DNA from: Siphonodentalium dalli
Taxonomy: Eukaryota; Mollusca; Scaphopoda; Gadilida; Siphonodentaliidae
Length of the DNA stretch: 64,000 nt
Reading direction: 5' to 3'
Assembly (NCBI GenBank): GCA_032622095.1
Contig: CP136066.1
Coordinates: 64,942,609 to 65,006,608, forward strand
The notes beneath the pieces were generated by a model. It was not told where the DNA came from and searched no databases. It was given only the letters and a program-made list of their open reading frames with translations. A program made the position numbers and the translations under genes. Shown in pieces: positions 33,646 through 45,612 of this stretch. Each line of letters begins with the position of its first letter. Position 1 is the stretch's first letter.

Positions 33646-35861
33646 ATTTGATTCTGAAATAAGCCCATAGTGAACTTATAACCGTTATTCAGTTGAATGG
33701 TGTTATTCAGTTGAATGGTGTTATTCAGTTGAATGGTGTTATTCCGTTAAACGTCGGGGGCCGCAGTGAAAACACATTATAAAGCGTGAATCTGGTAAGT
33801 CGTGTCGATGAAACAATGCAGATTAATAATGCCAATTTGGGCTTATTTTTTATGAAAATAGACCCATATTGGACTGTTTCAAAAACCGCGTGTATTGAGG
33901 TCAAATAATGCCATTAAAATGAGCCCGTTATGCATGTGCATGTTCAATAGAACAGGCTGTCTATGCTGTGTTTGTTGCCAGCGGTATTCTGCTCCTTCCA
34001 AACGTTACAAAAGTAGAAAATGTCTTTTCAAATGGGTTTATGTTTTATATATGTAGCCATGATTACTGGTGTATTCTTATTGACTTCACTGAATATCGAC
34101 TATCAGAAATACTGAGCAGGAATAAGGCAAGTTCGAATATTTTCGACTTAGAATTTGACAACATTTTGGGAGCTAGTTAAAATTTGACCTAAATATTCAC
34201 TTTGCACTAATTTTATTCTGAAATAAGCCCATAGTGAGCTTATACCCGTTATTCAGTTGAATGGTGTTATTCAGTTGAATGGTGTTATTCAGTTGAATGG
34301 TGGTATTCCGTTTAACGACGCGGGCCGCAGTGAAAACACATTATAAAGCGTGAATCTGGTAAGTCGTGTCGATGAAACAATGTAGATTAAAAATGCCAAT
34401 ATGGGCTTATTTAGTATGGAAATAGTCCTCTATAGTCACTACTGTTTTAAAAACCGCGAGTATTGAGGTCAAATAATGCCATTAAAATGAGCCCGTTATG
34501 AATGTGCTTATTATCAACAGAACAGGCTGCCTATGCTGTGTTTGGTGCCAGCGGTATTCGGCTCATATTGAAATGTTGCAAAAGTGGGAGATGCCTTTTC
34601 AAATGGGTTTATGTTTTATATATGTAGCCATGTATGGGATTATTGGTATATGCTTATTGACTTGAATATAGACTAGCAGAAATACTGGGAATAAGGCCTT
34701 GATAGCCCTGATAGCCACTGTTTGAAGTACATGCAATGGTGTTTAGAGTGGAATGTATAGACTCAATACTATCATTTATGCATGTGCCTTTGAAATGAAA
34801 TGTACGAACAGTTGCTTGGAGTAGCTTAAAGATCAGCGAACCCAATATCTACACAGCTGGGCTACACGTACCGGTATACTATAATCATGAGTGTCCAACC
34901 TGGTGATGCATATATTGTTCTCTACTCACTAATATGAGCATATCATACTCAGAAATGATGCATTTTGGTGAAGCATAGTACAAAACTAAGTGATAACATT
35001 CCAATATCTTAATGTTTCCTAATTAATCCTTGGCAAATATGTTGATTTTAAAAATATTTGCATCACACACTTTTTCCGACCTCGAACCACCCAGCGCCCC
35101 TACCTATGTGGACTTGTTCTGCGTACCCCTTCTGGTTGTTCGAGCAATATTTTATAAGGTTGGACATTTCTAACAGTTGGAAAAGTTTGAGATACCAGTT
35201 GGAATGTCCCCATTGGAGGGGTGCCAGTGGAAGGAATTATGTTAATTTGTGACTTTAGGTCTGGTTCAAGGGGGAGGGTGGATTCAGATTTTTTTAAAAT
35301 TTCAAGGTGGACCCCAACGGGGATCCTACAGCCCCGCCCAATCTTTAGATAATAACAAACTCGGCGGGGAGTAGTAAATTGATTCCCATTTATTTACTTG
35401 TAGGGATATTGAGCTAATATGTTCACGACACATTCTTGATCAGCTGGACGAATTGATGTATAGGGTGTTTCTCTGTCTGATGGCTGTTTCAATTACGACA
35501 ACAGCTTGACATACTAACATATGGAAACTAGACAATCTCAAATATACATTAATTTTAGAAAAGAATGTGAGAATACATTTCAGGAGTCGATGTAATCATA
35601 TAATAAGCATATATATGAGGCACACATGGCTCTTGTCCATGGACAAACAATATTGAGATGTGCTAATCGGATGATGGAATATAAATATTTTTGTTTGTCT
35701 TTTGGTTAAGGTGCACTATCACTTTATTCCCCGATTGGAAATATTAGCCAACTATACACGTGTAGGTTTATGCCACATCCGACTTGACACCAAATTATTC
35801 AAGAGTGTTTTTGATAAAGTTTTTGCTCAGCAGGATCAGAATGACTTGGATATGGTTGTAG
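33646..35861. repeat. Upstream module of GPCR4
   Basis: Contains two related sub-copies (33650-33990 and 34205-34620), each with three 18-bp units gttattcagttgaatggt (33681-33740, 34249-34306). The rest matches 26400-27600 and 43140-44290 with heavy divergence. Short open frames at 33968 and 35058 are not kept between copies. Confidence 0.65.
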
Positions 35862-36095
35862 AATGGTCCACGCCATGTATGTAATGCTAAGAACGAGCAA
35901 TAAAACTTCGTGAGCTCTCAAGATCCATGCCTTACTCCTGCTGTTCCCATATTCCCAAAAAATATTCAAATTATTCCCAGTGTTGCGAGCATCCAGGAAT
36001 GATGACAGAATTTCCGACCACAATCAATCCGAACGGAAGAAGAGAACATGTCAATCCAGATTCAGTAATTGTCGTAAAAGATGCAATATTCCATA
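35862..36095 (-). pseudogene. Antisense GPCR fragment, oldest copy (upstream of GPCR4)
   Basis: On the minus strand it reads TM5 (gattgtggtcggaaattctg), the loop-3 text aggagtaaggcatggatctt and TM6 (tcttagcattacatacatgg, cgtggacc). Its loop-3 text matches GPCR4 (gtaagacatggatctcgaga). This is the clearest evidence that the upstream minus-strand relic derives from the same receptor family. Confidence 0.8.
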
Positions 36096-36305
36096 ACTGT
36101 AAAAAATATTGGAAACCAAATAAGCATCATATTCAACAAATTATTTGTTCTTGGCGAGTTGATTTGTGGAACCTATTGCAAACCATGCACTAAGGAGGGA
36201 ATAAAATCATTTAAGAGGGCTGGTTCTTAATCCACAAAGAACAAACATATTCAGCTATCTGGTAAATACTATAATTTTTCGGAACCAGCTATGCATCTAT
36301 CTCTG

Positions 36306-36877
36306 AGGGTGTGTTTACATTGGTTTAGATCTGTATACAGATCTGTGTGAAGTCACGTGTCGCGGATTGTTGTGATCACAACGAGATTACTGATAGTGAA
36401 CGCGCGCTCATCAGTACTATAGTAATTGATAGTTTACTATGAGTCGTGTCAGTTTAGGCCAGACAAAAAATCAATCAACTATCAGCAGACCAAACGATTT
36501 GATCTGTAGCGCGTCAGCATCAGTCGAATCTAAGAGAAGCAGGAGATGATGGGCCCGGCCGTGGGCTACTGCCACAGAAAGAGAGCGCACCGGAGTTTCG
36601 GACAATTGTCTCAATGGTCGTATTCCATATGAAATACATGGGTTGAAATGACAAAGAAAGATTAAGCACATTCGCCAAGCCCGGGTAACAATTAATCAAA
36701 TCAGATTTGCCTGTCGTAATGCCTCGGTGTTGACCGTGAATTAATAATAACGGACACGATTTTTTTTTCGCACGAACGATTACCGTTTTCTTTCTGTGTG
36801 CATTTCTATATCAAACCGTTTACACTAGTATGCGTGTAGAAGTATGTACAGATCTACAGCAATGTAAATGCACCCTA
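36306..36877. mobile_element. ~570-bp TIR element (MITE) upstream of GPCR4
   Basis: The left end reads agggtgtgtttacattggtt, tagatctgtat; the right end, inverted, reads tagggtgcatttacattgct, gtagatctgta. The interior is richer in GC than its surroundings and has no long frame. Paralogous flanks before GPCR3 and GPCR5 lack it (ccatccgtgaaccaaatac), so it inserted after duplication. Flanking bases tga/taa suggest a short 3-bp duplication, as in PIF/Harbinger-type elements, but this is uncertain. Confidence 0.7.
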
Positions 36878-37425
36878 AACCACATACTGTTGGGCCGTTT
36901 TTTCTTTCTTCGCAAAGGTTTAATCTCATAAACTGAAACATGTTGGCTAAGAGACTATTTATATACGGACCATATACATAGACCATAATGCAGCAGTTCG
37001 CTCAGATACATTAACAGTGGGATCGTTAAAAACCGATTTGCGTGGAAATGTTGTCAGAAGTTCGCGGTTATAATTGAACCAGCGTGGAATAATGAACAAT
37101 CTCAATTATTGCTTCAATTTTACTTTTAGCCGTGAAAGCATGTCTTTCAAAATAATCGAACGGTCAAAACGTTGTCACGTGCGAATTGAAGTCTGCGCTG
37201 AATGGTTTAGTGGGATTTACTGCTACAACGCATTAGATGTTTAAACAACCAACATTTAGTTCGCTATGTAAGAATACCATTAAAGCAACTGGCGACATCA
37301 CAATCTCTTGTGAATAAAGGCTGATATTCGTGCATGCGAATAGGAGTCTGCGTTGTTTCGCTATACTAATATTAGAACAGATATGCGATTCGAATGTGCA
37401 GAACATTTCGGCGCGTATCGGTAAC

Positions 37426-38499
37426 ATGACAGGTATTATATCTACTACGGAAATGGATGTTCTTGTTAATAATTCCGAATCAACGGATAGTTCGGCGGAA
37501 AGCATAGCTGGAAAATTGATATGGATAATATTCCCGCCAATAATATTGATAGTTGTTCTTACGGTAAACATTATATCGACTGTTGTATTTAGTCGGGAAA
37601 AAATGAGAAACGGAACAATGCCAGTATATTTGATCACGCTAGCAATAGTGGACTCATTATCAATAATAGTCGTGCTCTCTCGCGAATGGACAATTGCTGT
37701 CTTCGACTGTGATATTCAACAGAGTTCAGACCTCGTTTGTAAAACATACCATTTCATGGTGTTTTTTCTTAATGATTACTCAGGGTGGACACTTGTGGCA
37801 ATCACTGCGGAGAGAGCTATCTCCATTCGGTTTCCCCACTCAAGGAAATATACCAAGAAGAGCGCAGCAACAACACTGGTGGTAATTGGAATCTGTCTCA
37901 TCATACTGAATTCTCACGTGATATATGCATCTCGCTTATTGGACACAGGTAAATGCAGACCAAACATATCTGCATCAGATTACAGATACTTCATGGACAA
38001 TTACTGGGTCTGGATTAACATGGCAGCATTTTCTCTTATTCCTTTCCTACTCATTGTGGCCGGAAATTCTGTTATAATTCTGGAAACTCGCCGCACCAGG
38101 AATAATTTTAAAGCATTTGCGAATAATACGGCAACGTCAGGAGTAAGACATGGATCTCGAGAGTTCACTAAGTTATTGCTGACTCTTAGCATAACGTACC
38201 TTGTGTGGACCTTGCCTATAACCATTCTCGTTGTCGTTGAGTTCGGCTTGCACGTCACTTTTTACGGCATTAAATTAGCAAGACCAATATTGAGTGTCCT
38301 GGCCGCATGTAACAACGCCTCGAACTTCTATCTGTATTGTTTAACTGGGTCGAAATTCAGAAAGGAACTCGTTGAGATGACGGCCTGCTTCCGTCGAAAT
38401 GTCTTATGGAAACGTTGGGACATATATACATGTAGTGGTTCGGTAAACGGAACATGCAGCTACATCACGAATATACACAAGACACAATCTACAGTCTAA
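37426..38499 (+). CDS. GPCR4: class A orphan receptor with displaced start
   Basis: The family start codon is lost: where paralogs read ATGGAGAAC this copy reads GTGCAGAAC (37396). The next in-frame ATG, 37426, gives 357 residues and drops the first ten, including the first glycosylation site. The frame is open upstream into the 5' leader but contains no ATG. The body is complete: helices 1-7, AERAISIRF, VWTLP, NFYLYC and C-terminal QSTV (PDZ type). TM1 reads VLTVN in place of GLTGN, keeping N1.50. Loop 2 is longer and distinct (TGKCRPNISASDYRYF) and adds a sequon. It may use an upstream exon or the downstream ATG; otherwise it is in early decay. Confidence 0.75.
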   Translation: MTGIISTTEMDVLVNNSESTDSSAESIAGKLIWIIFPPIILIVVLTVNIISTVVFSREKMRNGTMPVYLITLAIVDSLSIIVVLSREWTIAVFDCDIQQSSDLVCKTYHFMVFFLNDYSGWTLVAITAERAISIRFPHSRKYTKKSAATTLVVIGICLIILNSHVIYASRLLDTGKCRPNISASDYRYFMDNYWVWINMAAFSLIPFLLIVAGNSVIILETRRTRNNFKAFANNTATSGVRHGSREFTKLLLTLSITYLVWTLPITILVVVEFGLHVTFYGIKLARPILSVLAACNNASNFYLYCLTGSKFRKELVEMTACFRRNVLWKRWDIYTCSGSVNGTCSYITNIHKTQSTV

Positions 38500-39983
38500 A
38501 GACCCACTTGAAGATACACATTCCGATTTAACAAAATTAGTCAAATAAATTTCGTGAGCTTACCAAGCAAATTAAATTGAAAAACACTGGTCATCATCTT
38601 CATTCGCATGGCACAGTCATAGCGAACATCCACAAAAGCATAAATCAGTTTTATGTTGCAAAGTACAACACATATCAGTATTGAGAACGCGTTTTATTAT
38701 ATAAAGCTTATGTGAAGCAAAAGTTCGGATGCGCTTTTTATTAAAAACTATAATTGGAATTTTGCATATTTAATGGTGTAATGGTTTTAGGATTCTTGCG
38801 TAAATTATTTACCCTCCCAATCACACACAGATCTCCTGGCCATTCAAACTTTCGCCTACACGTGTGGATCTGTATGTGCTGTTGTACGACGAAACGAGTC
38901 ATCTGTGTTTTTTGACTCCGATATCTCTTAATTTTAGGACAACTGTGGATTTCTGTTACACTTAGGTGGAATGTGTCGACACCAGTTAAGATTTCGATAC
39001 ACTTGTTGAGTATTTAATGTATATACATATTGTGGACAGTTTTCTTTGCTTACTTGTTTTAATTAGTGGTCAATTCGAGGCTACATATTGTTTGTATCTC
39101 CGTGGAATAAGCGCGATCTCTGAGTCGCTATCATATTGGATCTATCCAGCCCCTATTCCGCGGTTTAAGTACTACAGGTCACAGTTCTGGGGTAGATTTC
39201 TTTACAGTAGCATAAATTCCGAAGGCACAAGTTTGATAATCATATAGGACTAAGCCAATTTACATGAGCGATGACATATTAAAAGGACATGGCTCACTCA
39301 AGCTTCAAAATTATGTCCACGTAATTTGGAATGAGCTATGTATAAAATACACGAAATACTGATATATCGGCTTCACTGAGAAATAATTTCCATGGGCACA
39401 GTCATTTTCCACCTATTATCAATGTTTCGTACAGAAGTGATAGAAATGCTCTTTATTTATACGATATCAGGAACAAACTAACACTGAACGTCCTTTGTTG
39501 TTCCATGCCATGCAAATGATTGCTTTATACGCCCTTTTGAACAAAAATGTATTATGTAATAACTCTCTTTGTCCGTTTGTCTGTCCGTCCGTCCGTTAAC
39601 AGTTTTGGTTTCCGATCGATAACTATTGTTTGGATTATTTGATCTGAACCATATTGTGTATTTCCCAACTAAAAATACAGCAATCGGGGAGGTAAATGTG
39701 TTAGAGAGTCGGGGAGCGAGTGCAAGAACTGAAAGTAACTGGCCTTCACCTGATACATGTGACACGTTATCAAAGGATGAAATCTAGTTTATTTGATTTG
39801 TACATCATCCAATTAACTTAAACTGGTGAATTAATGGGGGAATGGATTTTTGTGAGTGGGAAATTTATTTAACTAGCTGCTGTAGTTATGGGTTTTTCCA
39901 GGTACAATTTAGCTGTGGGATAGCCCTGTCCTACATTTGGGGATTTATTTTAAATAGTAAACACATGATCTATGATTTGGTTT
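38500..39983. repeat. GPCR4 3' flank and tandem unit a
   Basis: An aataaa at 38544-38549 could be a polyadenylation signal. The 3'-flank module (38795-39037) follows, then a half palindromic element (39108-39200) broken at tctggggtag, which is joined to text matching 41565 onward. At 39570-39700 are tccgtccgtccgtt and gatttgatctgaaccatatt words, a repeat style I associate with molluscs. The unit is repeated at 39984-42503. Confidence 0.7.
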
Positions 39984-42503
39984 TAGGATTCCTGCGTACA
40001 TTATTTATCCTGCCAATCACACGCAGATCTCCTGACCATTCAAACTTTCGCCTACACGTGTGGATCTGTATGTGCTGTTGTACGACGAAACGAGTCATCT
40101 GTGTTTTTGGACTCCGATATCTCTTAATTTTAGGACCACTGTGGATTTCTGTTACACTTAGGTGGAATGTGTCGACACTAGTTAAGATTTCGATACACTT
40201 GTTGAGTATTTAGTGTATATACATATTGTGGACAGTTTTCTTTGCTTACTTGTTTTAATTAGTGGTCAATTCGAGGCTACAGATTGTTCGTATCTCCGTG
40301 GGATAAGCGCAATCTCTGAGTCGATATCATATTGGATCTATCCAGCCCCCATTCCGCGGTTTAAGTACTACAGGTCACAGTTCTGGGGTAGCATTCCAAA
40401 TATGGAATTTTCTATATTTGAGTTCCATATATGGAAGTCATGAATATTCAAAAGCTCCATATGTGGAATGCTACTCCAGAACTTGACCTGTAGCACTGAA
40501 TGCGCGGAACGGGATTGGATGTATCCAATATGATAGCGACTCAGTGATCTCGCTTATATAATATTGTTTACATATTTCAAACACTTCGAGGACGAAGTTG
40601 TATATATTGAAGATATAATCGGAAACTTTAATCCTGTCTTCGCTATACTCACTTACCACAAATTCCCTTATAGGAAATGTTCCTAAAACTAAACCGAATT
40701 TATTATCTGAACTTGTCATTGCCCACCAACTGTTGTGAATACTTAGACATTCGGCAAACCATATCACTCAAATGTGATGTATTGTTGTTATGCTAAAACT
40801 TGTCAAATGTTGTTATATGAAGCTCAATTAATTCAATTCAATTCATTCAATCGCAGAATCATGGAACTTCACCATATAATCCCCAGTTAACGTCCACCCC
40901 TGTGATGTACATTTATATTTCAGTCACAATTATAAGGACCCAAAACACACGCGGTGCATTAGTAAATGTGCAAAAATATAAAAGTCTGTAAAACATAACT
41001 GTTAAGCCATAATGAGAACGGGCATGGGTAAATAGATAAACTTATATTCATTATTGATAGTTCACCAATGACGAAATTTCATGTGTTGAAACCAGTGTTA
41101 TGCAAAATAAACTGTTACAGTGATTTGTCAACATACATCGCTTATCGTATAACAAGTTCAAAAATAATAGTCTGAATATGACTTTAGTATGAAGCTTTGG
41201 TATCTTATTGCAATAACTGGTCTTCTATCCGTAATTCCACTCTGACAATGATTTTGACATGCGAAATCACATTATTGGAGAGTTATTAATCATGAAATAA
41301 TGATGATTGTTGTGTTACAGACTTTTATGTTATTTCCCATGAACCTAATTCGAATGCCGTGTGTCCATTTAAAGTACACCGACTGTTTGGTATGTTCAGT
41401 ACGTACTGGGGTGCTATATATACTTGAATGGCCACAATCAACCTTCGTTTAGTTCTCAGATCAGTCACTACAGTCACATACGTGTAACAAGCACTACTGT
41501 ACTACTGTCCTTATTTTATTCAGGGACACGGATAGCCACATATACACAAGGGGTAATAGGGCACTTTACAGTAGCATAAATGCCGAAGGCACAAGTTTGG
41601 TAATCATATAGCACTGAGGCAATTTCCATGAGCGATGACATATTAAAAGTACATGGCTCATTCGAGCTTCAAAATTATGTCCACGTAATTTGGAATGAGC
41701 TATGTGTAAAATACACGAAAACTGATATATCGGCTTCACTGAGAAATACTTTCCATGGGCACAGTCATTTTCCACCTATTTTTAATGTTTCGTACAGAAG
41801 TGATATAAATGCTCTTTATTTAAACGAACAGGAACAAACTAACACTGAACGGCCTTTGTTGTTCCATGCCATGCAAATGATTGCTTTATACGCCCTTTTG
41901 AAAAAAAATGTATTATGTAATAACTCTCTTTGTCCGTCTGTCTGTCCGTCCGTCCGTTAGCAGTTTTGGTTTTCGATCGAGAACTCTTGTTTGGATTATT
42001 TGATCTGAACCATATTGTGTATTTCCCAACTAAAAATACAGACCAAGTTCGTATATGGGTTCCGTCCAATTATTTTTACATGAGTTACGGCTCTTTTTCG
42101 ACAGAATTTGACCGTCTGTTAACAGTTTTTGTTTCCTACCGATAACTCCAGTTTGGATTATTTGATCTGAACCAAAGTTGGTATGTGTATTTCCCAGCTA
42201 AAGCCATCGGGAAGATAAATGTGTTACAGAGTCGGGGAGCAAGTGCAAGAACTGAAAGTAACTGGCCTTCACCTGATACATGTGACACGTTATCAAAGGA
42301 TGAAATATAGTTTATTTGATTTGTACATCATCCAAATAAATTAAACTGGTGAATTAATGGAGGAATGGATTTTTGTGAGTGGGAAATTTATTTAACTAGC
42401 TGCTGTAGTTATGGGTTTTTCCAGGTACAATTTTGCTGTGGGATATCCCTGTTGTACACTTGGGGATTTATTTAAAATAGTAAACACATGATCTATGATT
42501 TGT
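39984..42503. repeat. Tandem unit b downstream of GPCR4
   Basis: Begins gttttaggattcctgcgtac, straight after the end of unit a (gatctatgatttg), and ends with the same gatctatgatttg. It keeps the full palindromic element and the inter-receptor module that unit a has lost by deletion. No gene is seen; its 123- and 110-residue frames have close but frame-broken relatives in the other copies. Confidence 0.75.
40302..40557. mobile_element. ~255-bp palindromic MITE-like element, copy 2
   Basis: Tips read ataagcgcaatctctgagtc and, inverted from the right, ataagcgagatcactgagtc; inner arms pair atcatattggat with atccaatatgat. Same element as at 30601-30857. Confidence 0.85.
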
Positions 42504-44591
42504 CAGGCATTATTGTGATCAACTGGTGTCAATCTAGCTGGGTAAACATCACTGGAGTGGCCTGCTGGCTTCAATTCAGTGAATTGGGCTGAACGTTAAC
42601 ACCGTTGTTCATGGTAAACCATTTAGTTAAGTGATTCATTTTGATACAAGGTCAAGTTCGAATATGAGTTACGGCCCTTGTTCAACTTAGATTTTGACCG
42701 ATTTAATAACATTTCGGTTCCGACTGATAAATCATGTGTTTCCCAGCTAAAACTACAAGCCAAGTTCGAATATTTTGGACTTAGAATTTGAACACATTTT
42801 GGGAGCTAGTTAAAATTTTACCTAAATATTCACTTTGCACTTATTTGATTCTGAAATATGCACGTAGTGAGCTTATACCCGTTATTCCGTTGAATGTCGA
42901 GGGCCGCAGTGAAAACCCATTATAAAGCGTGAATCTGGTAAGTCGGGTCGATGAAACAATGTAGATTAATAATGCCAATATCGGCTTATTTAGTATGAAA
43001 ATAGACCCATATTGGACTGTTTCAAAAACCGCGTGTATTGAGGTCAAATAATGCCATTAAAATGAGTCCGTTATGCATGTGCATGTTCAACAGAACAGGC
43101 TGTCTATGCTGTGTTTGTTGCCAGCGGTATTCTGCTCCTTCCAAAGTGTTACAAAAGTAGGAAATGTCTTTTCAAATGGGTTTATGTTTTATATATGTAG
43201 CCATGATTACTGGTGTATTCTTATTGACTTCAATATCGACTATCAGAACTACTGAGCAGGAATAAGGCATTGATAGCCAGTGCCATTGGGAGTGGAATAA
43301 ATATACTCAATACTATCATTTATGCATGTGCCTTTGAAATGAAATGTTTGAATAGTTGCTTGAAGTAGCTTGTAAATCAGCGAACCCAATAGCTACACAG
43401 CTGTGTTACATGTATCGGTATAATATAATCATGAGTATCCAACCTGGCGAGGCATACATTGCTCTATAGTCACTAATATGAGCGTATCGTACTCGGAAAT
43501 GATGCATATTGGTTAAGCATAGCACAAAACTAAGTGATATAATTCCAATATCTAAATGTTTCCTAATTAATCTTTGATAATATGTGTTGATTGGAAAGAA
43601 AAAAATTGGATCACACATTTTTTCGGACCTCGAACCGCCCACCACCCACTCCCTGTTTGTGGACTTGTTCTACAGAACCCCCCCCCTCCTGAATGTTTGA
43701 GAAATTGTTCTAAGGTTGGACATTTCTACCAGTTGGAAAGTTTGAGGTACTAGTTGGAATGTTCCAACGGGGGTGTTTGCAAATGGAAGGAATTCTGTTA
43801 AGTTATTATTTTGGGTCTGATTCAAAGAGGTGGGTGGAACAGGAAAATTTAAATTTCAAGGTGGACACTCCCTACGGGGATCCTATTGCCCCGCCCAATC
43901 GTTAGATAATAACACTTGGCGTGGAGTAGTAAATTGATTCCCATTTATGATTGTTAGGGATATTGCGCTAATAAGTTCATGAAACAGTCTTTATCAGCTG
44001 GACAATGGTATGCATAGCGTGTTTCTGTTTGCTGTCTGTTTTAAGTATGTGAACAACCTAACATATACATTTAGAAAAGAATGTGAGAATAATTTCAGAA
44101 GTCGAAATATTCATTTAATAAGCATAATAATATATGATAGTCGGGTACAGAGAAGGCGAGACAACGCTATTGTGTTTATTTGTCATTCTGTTGATTTCCG
44201 TTTAACTACGACATGTGTGTACAAGCAGTCCCAAATTAAAATCTTTCCGCCCAGGAAAATCTCTACTTTCACATCGTTGTTCGGTCATTCGGTTAGCAGA
44301 AAGCTGATTATTCCTCTTAGATACAAGTTCAGTATGCCACACGTTGGCCACACAACTTCTGATCAGCTTGATCGTGTGTATGCGTAGGCGTCATGGTCAC
44401 GTGAATCAGATTAGTTTCGTTGGCAATGGCAACACACGTTACAATGTACGTGTGTCTGTTCCTGGCTATTAGCCAACTATACATATGTAGGTTTATGCCA
44501 CATTCTACTTGACAAACAATTATTCAAATATTCTTGAATCAAGTTTTCGCTCATCAGGATCAGAATGACATTGCATGGTTATTGTTGTATG
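42504..44591. repeat. Upstream module of GPCR5
   Basis: Starts with words of the gatctgaacc repeat (caagttcgaatatgagttac), then from 42770 follows 34126 onward and 26140 onward. A short poly-C lies at about 43679. From 44284 it is part of the recent segmental duplication. No gene is seen. Confidence 0.65.
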
Positions 44592-44841
44592 ATGGTCCAA
44601 ATCATGTATGTAATGCTAAGAGACAGCCATATAGCTTCATGGGCTTCCAAGATCCCTGCCTTACTCTGTTCCCGCTGGACCCATATTATTCGCAAAACAT
44701 TCAAATTCTCCCTAGGGTGACGAGCTTCCAGAATGATAACGGAATTTACTACCACAATGAATACGAATGGAACAAGTGAAAATTCTCACATGTCAATCCA
44801 GATCCAGTAATTGTCGTGAAAGAGGCAATATTCCGTAACTG
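44592..44841 (-). pseudogene. Antisense GPCR fragment, copy upstream of GPCR5
   Basis: Same relic as 318-570, in the partner of the segmental duplication, with ECL2 to TM6 text on the minus strand. One base difference (ggaatttact for ggaatttcct) falls in TM5. Confidence 0.8.
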
Positions 44842-45612
44842 TAAAAATATTGGAAACCAAATAAGCATCATATGATTCAACAAAAGATTTGGTTCTTTAT
44901 GGCAAAAGAACCGTTCTGTTCTTGGTGAGATGATTTGTGGAACATATTACAAACCACCAACGAATCAAATCCTTTAAAACTCCTGGTTCTTAGTCCACAA
45001 AGGACCAAAATATTCAGCTATCTGGTAAATACTATATACGGTTCCAGTTATGGATCCATCCGTGAACCAAATACTTTTGGGGCGTTTTTGTTTACTTCGC
45101 AAAGGTTTAATCTCATAAACTGAAGCCTGTTGGCTAGGAGTCGATTTATCACCATTGTACGGACCATTTACCTAAACTATAATGAAGTAATCCGCTCAGA
45201 TACATCAACAATGGGATCGTTAAAAACCCTTTGGCGTGGAATTGTTTTCAGAAGTTCGCAGTCATAATTGAACGATCGTGGAATAATGAACAATGACTCG
45301 TTTAGCTTCCAATTATTGTGAGTCCGTTGCAAGCTTCAATTTGACTTTTAGTCTTGAAAGCATGTCTATTAAAAGCAACAATGTCAATAAAACGTTGCCA
45401 CATGCGAACTGAAGTCTGCACTGAATGGTTTAGTGGAATTTACTGCTACAACGCGTTAGATGTTTAAACAACCAACATTCAGCTCGCTATGTAGAACACC
45501 AATAAAAGCAACTGGCGACATCACAATCTCTTACGAATAAAAGTTGATATTCATGCATGCGTATCGGGGTCTGCGTTATTTCGCTTCATAAGAACAGACA
45601 TACGCTTCGAAC

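Noticed and set aside
37330-37425. 32-residue N-terminal extension of GPCR4
   Set aside because: It begins at GTG and corresponds to the 5' leader of the other receptors; there is no ATG in it.
39570-39660. Possible tRNA or bacterial contaminant near tccgtccgtccgtt and gatctgaacc
   Set aside because: No cloverleaf or box A/B pair is visible, and the text recurs in three diverged copies within the array modules, so it is a host repeat.
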